From Aplidium turbinatum (Eukaryota > Chordata > Ascidiacea > Aplousobranchia > Polyclinidae), in NCBI GenBank assembly GCA_918807975.1, contig OU964934.1, positions 17,422,001 through 17,486,000 on the forward strand: a stretch of 64,000 nucleotides of DNA. The letters are read 5' to 3'. Below the pieces are notes generated by a model. The model was given only the letters and a program-made list of their open reading frames with translations. It was not told the DNA's origin and did no database searches. Made by a program: the position numbers and the translations under genes. This document shows, piece after piece, positions 30,762 to 42,900 of the stretch (its first letter is position 1; the number at the start of each line of letters is the position of its first letter).

Positions 30762-30957
30762 TTAGCGGTGTCGCACTGTACTTTGATTGCCTCGTAAGGA
30801 TTTCTTATAAAATTCTGTGATTCCTTCATGCTTTCCTTTAGCTTCGGCCACATTGTTCGCTTCGGGTTGTTTCAAGGGAGCGGATTTTTCTGAACTTCGG
30901 CTTGGAACAAGAAAGTACAGTAGGATTGGAACAACATGCCCCACAAACCACACAGAC
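30762..30957 (-). CDS. MBOAT1/2-like: MBOAT gene 1 last exon, stop codon
   Basis: Acceptor CCTTCCAG|GTCTG. Encodes the last helix (SVWFVGHVVPILLYFLV) and a hydrophilic tail ending KSLRGNQSTVRHR, then TAA. A polar, lysine-rich end after the final helix is usual in MBOAT1/2. Confidence 0.82.
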
Positions 30958-33900
30958 CTGGAAGGGAAAATGGTGGCACTGGTTATAGCTGAATTATCAC
31001 TTGATTGAATAAATGTGCTTTCAAACACTGCAAATCAAAATCAGCCAATGTTCTAAAAATTAGAGTCGCAAAACAAGAAAGTAAGTAACAACGTGGATTG
31101 TCGGTGTTGGCAGTGGAATGGTATCGGTAACATGTAAAGTTAGATACTCCGTGACAGTCACGTTCATGCAATGTTAAACAGTCTTTTTTGAACGTATGTG
31201 CAAATAAAGCACATTTGTCAAGACAAAAACGAGTGTTCAAAACGACAAGGTACGAAAGAAGATGCAATATTTATTGCACTGGAATGTGCAAACTATATCC
31301 TTTTTACATCGTTTCAACATTGGCAACTATGCATGGATGAATAATGCCTTGCAAAAAAGACAATGATAACTACAAACGTTGAATCAATGTAAAAATGACG
31401 GCTTTTACTGTCTTGGAAAAGGAATTGGCTTACTTGTAAAGCCGCATGGAACCAGTCCACTCCAGAACCATGAACGATATGCTTGCGTATGACACAGCCA
31501 GCTGGGTAACCACCAAAGTGAAGATCTCGTAGGAATAGCGCTTGGTTGTTGATGTTTGGAAGAATGGTCGGATGGCGCGACGGACCTGGTAAGCAAAGCA
31601 ATTAATTTTTTCCCTTTATTTTAACCAGGCGAAAGAGACGTTAACACAAGGGAAAGGTGTTTGATTAAACTACTGTACGTTTGTTCATGAGTCGTGCAAT
31701 ATTGTAAACAATACGAACATTCAATAAATGAAAAGACACAACCAGCTGCGGAGTGCGGAGTTTTAGCTCTTTCCGCCTTGAAAAAGCGTTCGTACATCCT
31801 TCCTGTCAAACACGACGGAAATCAGCCACCAAGCCGCATATGGTTCTGAAGACAGCAATGCAAGCAACTGAAGCCACCAAATGCCGTTTGGTATCTATTT
31901 CAAGAAACACTGCAAGTAATCCTCGTTCTAATTAACACAGTGGTCGGCTCCAGCTCGTGTCCGAACATTGATTTTGTCTTCAAATCGAATTTGGTTCTGA
32001 ATGGTGATGTCGTATGTGGCTTTGGAGGGCCAGTCTATGAATTAACACAGCACAAAGCTGGTAACAAGCCCTTCCTACCACAGCACGAGGTTCAGTAATT
32101 ACCTCGGGAATCGTTACCTCGGAGAGCAAGCCTTGCAGTTTTTAAATCGTTTCATCATCTGACGACGTAGATAGTCAATTAGGTATGTAGCGCATAACTG
32201 CATATCGCAAGAAAAAAACAAACAAAAAACAAACTACATGACCATATCAATAATTAATTCAACTGACAATGATTCGAGATACTGGGAATTTATGCAACTT
32301 GATGCTCAGATAGCCCGGGGTGTTTGAGATGATACAGATAGAAGTCTTACGCTTTTCACACCAGTCAAAAACTACAGGTCGTCCAATACATTCGGGTTTA
32401 ACTATACTTCATTTGCTTGTGAAATAAAAACAGAATTGACACTGTTTGCAATATGTACCCTATTTAAACAGTTTTGCATGTGACGTACAAATAGAAATCA
32501 CAGCTAGCTACACAAGCCAACTTGTCTAGCAACAACATTATCGTTTGGCAAAACCGGATTTAATGGCCACAAAACAAATTGAATGTTGCATTGACAAGCA
32601 AGAACAGTAATTGTCCCGTAACAGAAGTCATTTTTCATAATATTTTAGAAATTTTAAAGCATAAACAAAAGCCAACTAAAGCTGGCAGTCACAAAACAAC
32701 AAGGATAAAAACAGTAATCAAAGAAATCAACAAAACAGTACTTAATCAAATAAATATGCAGATTAACGTCATTTCAACGCACAAGGTGGTTGGTGTTCAC
32801 TCAAATGTGAACCATACAAAATTTACCCCTTTCACATTAATTTATCGTCCGTAGACGTTGAATCAATGTCAAAAAGACGTATTTTGCGAGCTGGATGAGA
32901 ACTTACTTTCCGCTGAGCGACAGTGAACAAATGAGCAGTAAGGAACATGATGTAATATCCGGGGAAAAATCCATGCCATACGGCGGACAGCATAAAGCTG
33001 GCTAAAGTGCGGTACTTAGGATCAAGACGGTCATACGACACACTGCAAATAAAATCACACTCATCTAAGCATGAGCCTAAGAATGATATAGCTTTCGCAC
33101 AGTTTGTCTCTTACCTCAATTTAATAAAAGTTGAACATTAAATAAGACGACCGGTTAAAAAATGTTTTAGTTACATGAAAACTAAGTTTGTTCACTTGCC
33201 ATTACTTCGAATTAAACACTCACTTTTTCCAAAATATTTTTTGTACCAAGTTTCCTTTGGAACCTCATATTAATTTTGATAAATCGTGAAAAATTTTGTA
33301 AAAAGAAAATTGCTCCTAAAGTCCATGTAAGCAAAGTAAAAGGTAAATTCATTCGTCAATCGTCAAAGTAGCGTAATGCAAATCCACCAGGTCGAGTAGC
33401 TTACTGTCGTATCCACTGCATACTCATGATGTTCCAATTGTCGACGTAGAGTTTCAATCCAGTTGCAAACTGTAAAAGTCAAAGATGTCCAGCTAAAAAT
33501 GACATCGCTACAATACCACAGCGACATATCGCTATCAAACTTGAATAAACGCCAAAGATAATTGTGAACCTTTAGAGAGTCAGGTAAATGGAAGTATCAG
33601 GTTCAAAAAGTAAATGGAAGTATCAGGTTCGTTTTCGGCCATACACACGTTAGCCCTTATCAAGTAACAAAAAAAAAAATAACTGCTTATCATATCTACA
33701 ATTAAAATGAATAAATGATCTAAACACTGAATTGAAAAACGAAATGCAAAATGAAACGGCAGAGCATAGGAGAAAGGTACATCACATGGCGCTTAAATTA
33801 CGAGAGGCAAAGACGCATCAAATGACGCATCAAGAAAAGACGTTGAGTAAATAAGAAGTGCCTGAGGCAAACAACTGTGTATTGAGGCGAGGATTGCATG

Positions 33901-36900
33901 ATTTTATTAGCAAAGCCTCGTGGATTTTAGTGTCGAACTCGGTGGAACATTTACGCACAATTCTAAACGACTCCAAGGATGGTTTGTTATTTGAACATGT
34001 CTGGCAATCGAATATGTGATCTTTAATGGCACTTTGCTTGTTCAAATTAGTTAAATCTAAGTGCTCCCTCACTCTCGTGGCCAAATGCCGCGTAGACATA
34101 CCGATGTATGTACAATTCGCGTCATGCGAACAAGTGAACTTGTACACGATATTTGAACACAAGTAGGAGGGAGTCCTAGATTTAAGCTGAAAATAATAGC
34201 CAACTTTAAACGTTTTATACACAGGAACAATATACACAGGAACAATATCCACCCATGCTAATAAAATCATGCAATCCTCGCCTCAATACACAGTTGTTTG
34301 CCTCAGGCGCTTCTTATTTACTCAACGTCTTTTCTTGATGCGTCATTTGATGCGTCTTTGCCTCTCGTAATTTAAGAGCCATGTGATGTGCCTTTCTCCT
34401 ATGTTCTGCCGTTTCATTTTGCATTTCGTTTTTCAATTCAGTGTTTAGATCATTTATTCATTTTAATTGTAGATATGATAAGCAGTTATTTTTTTTTGTC
34501 ACTTCATAAGGGCTAACGTGTGTATGGCCGAAAACGTTTGTAGTTTATAGTTTATGTTCAATTTTAATGGATTATGTTAAATGCCGTGTGGTTTCTTGGT
34601 TGTATATGTCTGTGGTTGAAGAAAGTGATCTCTTTACCAAAATTGTATTCTTGAAACGAATATTCTATATGTAATAAGATAAACAGTTCAAAAGTGACAA
34701 AATGACAGCAAATAGCAACATCAAAGCGTAATCTGACCTCGCATACATTTAGGTCGGGCAATTGTTTTGCTACGATAGCGTTGCTACGAAAACGATGAAC
34801 ATAAAAGACAATTTCGGCCAGGGATCTCTGAAGTACTGAGGTCCCTGATTTCGGCTTGCAAACAAGTAATCATTTCAGTGGCTTAAGCTAACAATGGGTT
34901 GGCTTGGCCGCTTTAGGCAAAATGCTGGACAATTAACAAGCATGCATATCAGTCCTTTTTTTACATTGATTTAACGTCAGAAGACGTTGAGTCAATGTAA
35001 AAAAGCTCTACTGTATATACTCATGGCATCAATCGAATCTTGACTGATACAACTGAAAAACGAATGCTCAAGTAAATGATCCCAGACAGCAAAATCCGTC
35101 ATTTTTGCATTGATTCCACGTCTGCAGACGTGGAATCAATGTAAAAATGACGGATTTTGTTGTCTGGGATGAAGCAGTTCCCAAACCTCAATGTTGAGGA
35201 CATTGACGTTGGAGACCAGGTCCCAGCGAGGACTACCATCAGCATTGCGTCCATTATATCCAATCCCTGCAGCGTTGTGGGTGGCATCAGCTGTTGACGT
35301 TAAACTTGGTGATTTATGAGGCAATGCAACATGTTATTGGTGCCAAAAGATGAAAGTAACTTCGCTTTGCCATTCAACCCAAAAGCGTAGTAGAGGATAA
35401 AAGATTAAAAACATTATGAGGAAATATTTTGACGATGTTTATGAAATCTGACACACTTTTGTGCAGCTAAATGTGCAGGATTGTTCTATGTTTTGCAGGG
35501 AACAAGTCCTATTAGGATCGATTCAACAACGTCTGTAGACGCTGAACGAACGTAAAAAGACTGAATGGCTGCCTGTATTGTGTTTACATACGGAGAAAGA
35601 AACCGTGCATCCTCAGCAGTATAATGATTGGGCATTGTTTTCGTTACTGTACAATTAATTGAAAGGAGACTGTGAACAGTGCACATCACACAATCAACCA
35701 CGGTTCATGTAAAACCAAAACAATCTCTTAAAAAATGATACAAAGATTCTCACCAAACAACCAGGCTCCATAAAACTTAGTCCGGGCATGGCCACCTAAA
35801 GATACGGCCTGATTTGTCACATTTTGCAGAAATGTCCAGGTTTTTCTAACTTTGGGCGAACGTTTAAATAATTTTTTCTAAAAATTAGAATTTTACGCTT
35901 TCTTTATTCTTTTCTCCAGATGACACAATAGGTTTTAACATCATCACATGTTGAAAAACAAAGATAATTTGATTTCGAAGATTTTAGTCAGACTGTTAAT
36001 TTTCAATAACAGTCTGATTTTGCGTTTTTCAATTTACTTTTTCTCATTTGCTATTGCTTCCCCAAGACAACAAAAAGTTTTTATGTCATTAGGAAACCGC
36101 AAAAAGTAAAAACATCTCAAAAAATGTCAGTCAAGCACTAGCAGTAGCTGTAACCAAAATCTGCAAAATGTGACAAATCAGGCCGCATCTCCAGGTGGCC
36201 ATGGTCCGGGCAACCAGCAAGGACAGGTAGAGGTAGTAGATCCGGTACCAGATAGAAGAACTTGCAATGAAAGTTCCATCTGTTGTAGGTTAATACAGTC
36301 AGCATGGTGGTGAAACAAACAATTTGTAAAACATTCTCTAACAGCAAAATCCGTCTCTTTTAGATTGATTCAACGTCTGCAGACGTTGAATCAATGCAAA
36401 GAAGATCTGATTTGCTGTCTGGGATGTATGTCACTTACATGTGATATGTGGAATTTAAGTAGAACACATTAAAAGACTACTTAAAAATTATCGCAACATC
36501 AGCTATTATAACCGTCGACACTGAACGTAACGGTTTCAATAAGACCATTTCTCATGGCCTTTCAACTGCTCCATGATAACAATGTAATGGTCTTGGACCT
36601 TTTTTGAAAGGTTGCGTCTCTATTGTTCTGGATTTATTTTTCTCTCGCTCAAAAAAACAACACTCTCAAATGTCCATAACCATACGATAGTTGCTACTAT
36701 TTTTCCTCAAAACCTAACGGTTCGTCTCACCATTGTTGGGATCTTTAAAGTTTTTATTCAAATGGAATATGTAGTGTGTGTATGACTGGTTTCATAACTT
36801 GCCCGAAACAAACCACTGATTTGGCAAATTGGCATGCGAGAAAAAAACGAAATGGAAGATTGAACACTAAAAAAATGGTGATTGTCAAGGGAAACAAACA

Positions 36901-39900
36901 TCTCGTACCAATGTTTCTGCGACCAGGCAGAAATTTTGATCCGAGCCAGTAGACGGATATGCACAGCATAGCAGAGGCAGCCTTCAATAAAACAACCTGC
37001 ACAAAATGTATTTCAGCAATGTTGACAGAGAACGATTCAAGTTGTCAACTATACTACCCCAGACTGCAAAATCTGTCATTTTTATGACAGATTTTACAGT
37101 CTGGGAAAGTTACAGATTTTGCTGTCTGGGACAGTTCAACCACTGAGATGGCATCGCAAGGACGACAAATATTGCCTGACATTGAGGTTCGCAGACCTCA
37201 TAAGAGCATGCGACAACAAAACAAACATTTTCTAGCAGTTGCAATCCCGCGAAATATGATGTAAAGCTGGAAACGTGCGACTGTGAGTGAAAACAGTTTT
37301 TTTTTTGGTTTACTTTCTGTTTATCAAACGAACAGTGCTGCCACTGCAAGTAAAGAAAAAATCCTGATGTACTTATTAAACTTTTCATCATTTATCAAAA
37401 CTTCTTTAGGATGGTAAGCGGTTGGGCAATACACGTAAAAAAATGTAGTTTTATCGTCGCTCCCGCCACAATTATTCATCAATATCATTTTTTTAAACAA
37501 TGTTTAAACCCAGCTAAAAATTTCGCAGACGTTGAATAAATGCGAAAATAAATTGACTCTCGCTGTGAAGCAGTAGAAATATTCCAAAAAACAAAATCCA
37601 TCATTTTTGCATTGATTCAACGTCTGCTCAATGTAAAATGACGGATTTTGCAGCCTGGGATGATGTAATTGGCTAGTCACATCATGGTTTATGACTGAGT
37701 AAAGGAAGTTTGAAATAGGTCGTCTTTCCAATGCACGAAAACAACAACAAACAAACGACAACAAAACATAAGCGGCTTGGAAGACGTACCTTAAGTGGGG
37801 GACGGGATGAAAGAGTTTGATCCTATCACAAAATAATTATGATATAAAAAATTTGATTTAATTTATAATTTATAATTAATTTTATTTAATTTATAAAGCA
37901 TTTGATTTAATTATGATATATTAATATATAAAAAATTTCTATCATCACAAAAATAATACAAAACAACTACACATGAAAATGAGTTGATCAAGTTAGCCAA
38001 TTGAAAATGACATAACAACTGCGTCGTTTTATATATTTTTTTATTGGGTGCTTTTCACTAGAACACCGGGTACAGACAAGTATTGTTATTATATAAATAT
38101 TATTCCTCCAACACTTGATAGTAGTTCGTGGTGCTTGCCGCACGTGCATCGTGATCGACAGCTAAAGAAAAAGGTAGTTAAACTCACTTCTTTGGTTGAC
38201 TTTCTGGTCAAATACGGCATGATGTCATTGTAGAATGCAAAGGGCCCGCATATTATTCCCAACAGGCTGAACATGTAGGCAAAGTATTCAGAAAACGTTG
38301 GAGCCTTCCTGTGGATAAAGTACGGCATGATCGAAATAGCTTTGACGCAATAGAGATTAATAGTTAGCACAAAAAGATTAACAAACAAGACCAAGCGCAC
38401 AGAATTGCATGATTGGGTTTTTTTATTGGTAAAAGCATAATTTTTGAGCGAAAAACTTTACCTGATAGCATGCTTCTTTCGGAGATTGTTGAGCTCCTTC
38501 TCTCTGAGACCTAAGCAAGATACGTTAAATTACACCAAGTACTTTACAATTAACGGAGGAAAATTAGTTTGCAAATGGCGAGAATGAAATATCAGATCTT
38601 ATCATAGGTGTTATTCTTATTTATCTTTGTAACCTCACTCGTACGACAACTGTCATCCTTATTCCTTAGTTGATGTAAAGAATCCTAATGCGTTGACTGA
38701 GCGACGGAGGGGTGAGTTCTACACGTGCACCAAAAGGGCGTCAGTTCGATACTTGTCCAGAGTACACAGCTGTGACTTGGCAAGCGCTTAAAGACATACC
38801 AAATTGGCTTCCTTGCCTTCACATAACTATGAAAACATTAATCATCGATACAGCCTAACATGGCCAACAAAAACGCTTCTGTGTGACATTTCCTTTTAGC
38901 TAGTTGTTGCTGAGTGGGAGCACTATAAAGTGTTCGCAGTAATTTAAACTTGGAAAAATGGACGCCCGACAGCAATTTTTACATCGTTTTATTGACGGCA
39001 GCTGTTAAAACGTTATAAAATACCAATTTTCTGGGAAGGCCGTGCTAAATTGACTGCCTGACCGACAAAACAGTGAAACATAACAATGCCAGTTCCAGCG
39101 TAACCCAATCAGTGAGCAAAACTTGTCTTCCACAAAGAGATGCTAGGTAAGACGTGATAGACTGTAAATTAAAGTGCTCAATTTCTTGCATTTATAAATA
39201 GATGAGAAAAATCACGAAGCCCTTATAGACCGGGAGCCCGCGACGTCCACCCTAGGTGAAAAAGTTACCAATTTCTATTCATACAGCGATGTCCGGTGGT
39301 ATGTGGGTACTCATAATCTGGAAGTCTGCCGGGCCGCCGGTGGTGGGTATGGGAATGGGGGGCATTTTTCATGGCCCAAAAAATGCGCTAGGTCAGCTGA
39401 AATAGTTACCGCTTGAAACTTAGTTGGTTGTAAAGTAAATTGTTTCTAGATGATTGTCTGGTATGTGACAGACATTTTTTGTGGTGGGGGGGCTCTGACA
39501 GACAAGTTTTATACCCCCCAAAATTTGCGCTAGGTCAGCTGAAAAAGTTACCGGATAAAACCAACTGATTATTAATCTGTGAGTGTTAAGCTTCACAAAA
39601 ATATATGTGACAGACAAATTTGGTGGTGGGTGTCCCCTGACAGACGACCTAAAGTAGGTGACCCTCCTAACTGAGCTAGGTCAGCTAAAATAGTTACCGG
39701 ATAAAATCAATTGAAAATTAATGTATGAGTGTTAAGCTTCACAAAAATATATGTGACAGACAAATTTGGTGGTGGGTGTCCCCTGACAGACGACCTAAAG
39801 TAGGTGACCCCCCTAACTTGAGCTAGGTCAGCTGAAATAGTTACCGGATAAAACCAATTGAAAATTAATGTGTGAGTGTTAAGCTTCACAAAAATATATG

Positions 39901-42900
39901 TGACAGACAAATTTGGTGGTGGGTGTACCCTGACAGACGACCTGAAATAGGCCTAGGTAACCCCCAGGTTTGCACTAAGTCAATTGATAGGAGGGATTTG
40001 TTAGCTGTGCTTTTGAAGTACGTATACTAGGTAACAGAACGTGATTTATCTACTATTCTACTTCATTTGTCTACACAAATAAAAATAGTTTCAGTGCAAG
40101 GAACTATATCAAGTGTTTTTGCATGTGCTTGGCTCACTACAATCTCAGCCAGTAAATCAACTGTTTTCTACATTGGTTTAACGTCTCCAGACGTTGAATC
40201 AATTTAAAAAAATGGTTGATTTGCTGTCTGAGATCCGGTTGTCTTACTTTCAAATCTTGTAAGAAATCCCGCTGGCTTACTTTTAGCGAGTTTGGTGATT
40301 GGAATTTTACAGTCCTAGTGCAAGCTGTTAAATTAGTTTGAAAGGGATTATTTGCTTTTGTGTTACAGTGGGCAACGACACATTACTAACAATTCACTCC
40401 TTAAAGCGCTTGATCATCTGACTATGGCATTATACCCTAACCATTTAGCTATGTGATACACTTTTAACATGAATGAACACTTTTTTCGAAACTCCCTACA
40501 ATAAGCTACTATATGACATCACAAAAATAAATAATTAAGTACTCTCCGTTTTTTATTCCTCCAAACCGTTATTCTATGAACAATACTTTTCAAACAGGCA
40601 GCCAGTGACAATTCAGTTTAAGCTACGCAACAAATTGGCGATCTAACGAGTATGGATAAATATTAGTAGGCTAAGTTGAAGAATATGATATAAAAACAGT
40701 GTAAAAAGCAACCTTTCGAAAAAACATTGACAGCAAATCAACCATTTTTTACATTAATTCAACGTCTGCAGACGTTGAATCGATGAAAAAAAAACGGTCA
40801 TCGAAAAACATTGCAAGCATTCGACTACAATTATTATCATCCGATTGCTTTTCTGTCACCACACGTAAAATCATCCAGACAAGTTCCTCTACATTACCCA
40901 TAGGTGTCTTTCATCAGTCATGTCACAAAACGTTTACCTGTACAGCAGTTAAAAGAACATTTCAACCTAAGGCAGTTGCTTTATCTTCTGCTAAAGTCGA
41001 GATGCAGAAGCTCGCTCCCTTAGTCGGACAAAATAGGTTTATTGAAATGATCCTGCATATTTTGCTGTCCCAAGCAAAAGAAACACAAAAATAAAGAAGA
41101 AAATACCGTTAAGGTCTCAACGATGGATGGATGCGAATCATTAAGTCAAGAGCAGTGTTTTCTAAAAACGAAACGATTAAATCACTAATTCGTAGTGGTG
41201 TGGACTTAATTGCCAAAGAAGCAGAGTATCACAAGTCTTGCCGGGTTCATTTTGATAGAGAGACGAAAAGCAATCCCCAAACCACCACAAACTGGAATAT
41301 TTCATTTTGCCAAAGTCACAACCTTCCTTTCCTAATAATATGTGAATTTGTTGAGGAAGAGATGCAAAAGCAAAGGCCAATGCTATTTTCAATATTATTT
41401 GATTTTTACAAAGATGAATATTTGGTAAATGGAGGAAATGATGTTGAGCTATGGTCTAACACCACACAGAACTTTGTGAGGAAAATTTCTCATAAGTTTG
41501 GTAAAGCACTAACAATAAGTAGGCAATTTTATTTACACCTCACTTCTCTCCGCCCAAGAAGAAAAATATGCTCTGATAGGTGATTATAGTGCCAATCAAG
41601 ATGATCAGATTCGTGCAGTGGCACTTCTCTTACGAGGTGAAATATTGACTTACTTACGAGCTTACGAGCTACTCAAAACCAAAACCCCAAATCCAACAAT
41701 CGTAGAGAGCTTGAAGGATATGGCCCCAAAACTTCCTGAATGATTGCAACTCTTCTATAGCCTACCACACGATTATGTGGGTTGAAATCCAAATTCAGTG
41801 ATTCTCACACAGACACAATGGAAAGAAAAGTTGAATCAATGTAGTCAGATGCTGGGTATAACGTCAGTCGAGGTCATGTAAAGCCATGGAAGCACACAAT
41901 ACTTGGTTTAGAAGCAATGACAGGTTCCAAGTTAACTTTGCAGATACCTAACAGGGAAGGCCACACAATTAACTACAATGATGTGAAAAGTTTAGAGCCG
42001 GAATTTGCATACTCCGCTTTAGCACAGGAAGAAAGTAAAAATCACGTTCCGTGGGAGAAGCATCTGATTATATTCAGGAAATAATGGAGAAAGAGTCCAT
42101 CTTGACATGCAAAATGAAGCCGCTAGATATGTATTGGTTCAGCAAAAGTAGAGATTTTGCAACTCCACTCTATGCTGGTTTCATGAGCAATAATAGAGTG
42201 GATTGTCTACCGCTACAGCGAATATGTTACATGGACCCAATAACAAGATTACCAACCAACAATAACGTTGTTAAAGAAAGACTGGTTACTGGTTAGAACC
42301 ATGAAGGTTGCAACTGAAACTCACCAACAATACGCCGTGGTGAACCTTCATAAATGATTGCGGGATAGAGTCCATATTGTCGGAGTCAAAGATCCTTGCC
42401 GAGGGATCATTACAAGGGTTCATTACAGGAAATTTTACAACAGGTGTAGGCTACTGTACTCGTGTGCACGAAATTACAGCCAACGTCATGGAAAGAAAGC
42501 TATACGATCGATTCTTAACAACTTTAGATGCAGATGAAATTGACAACTTCCAGCAAGTCATGTCCACTATTTTAACTGACCCTGATAAAGTAGAAGTATG
42601 CTTGGCCAATCCAGTCGTCACCGAACACCGGGAAAAGTATAAAGAATGCTTTAATAGGTCTATGAATGAAGTGTTTAGTGAAACCTATCAGTTCTGGACA
42701 CTATAGGTTCTACGTGATTGGTCCTACGTGTTCTTAATAAACCGACTCTATCGAGAAGTGCAGAGATGCGTCAGGATGAACGACGCAAGTGGTTACATGG
42801 TTATATATTTCGCTCTGAATTGTCTAAATTATGCAAGATGGGGATCGTTGTTCTGCAACAAACTAAAAAACGCGGATCCGAAACTGAGAGCTATACTGGA

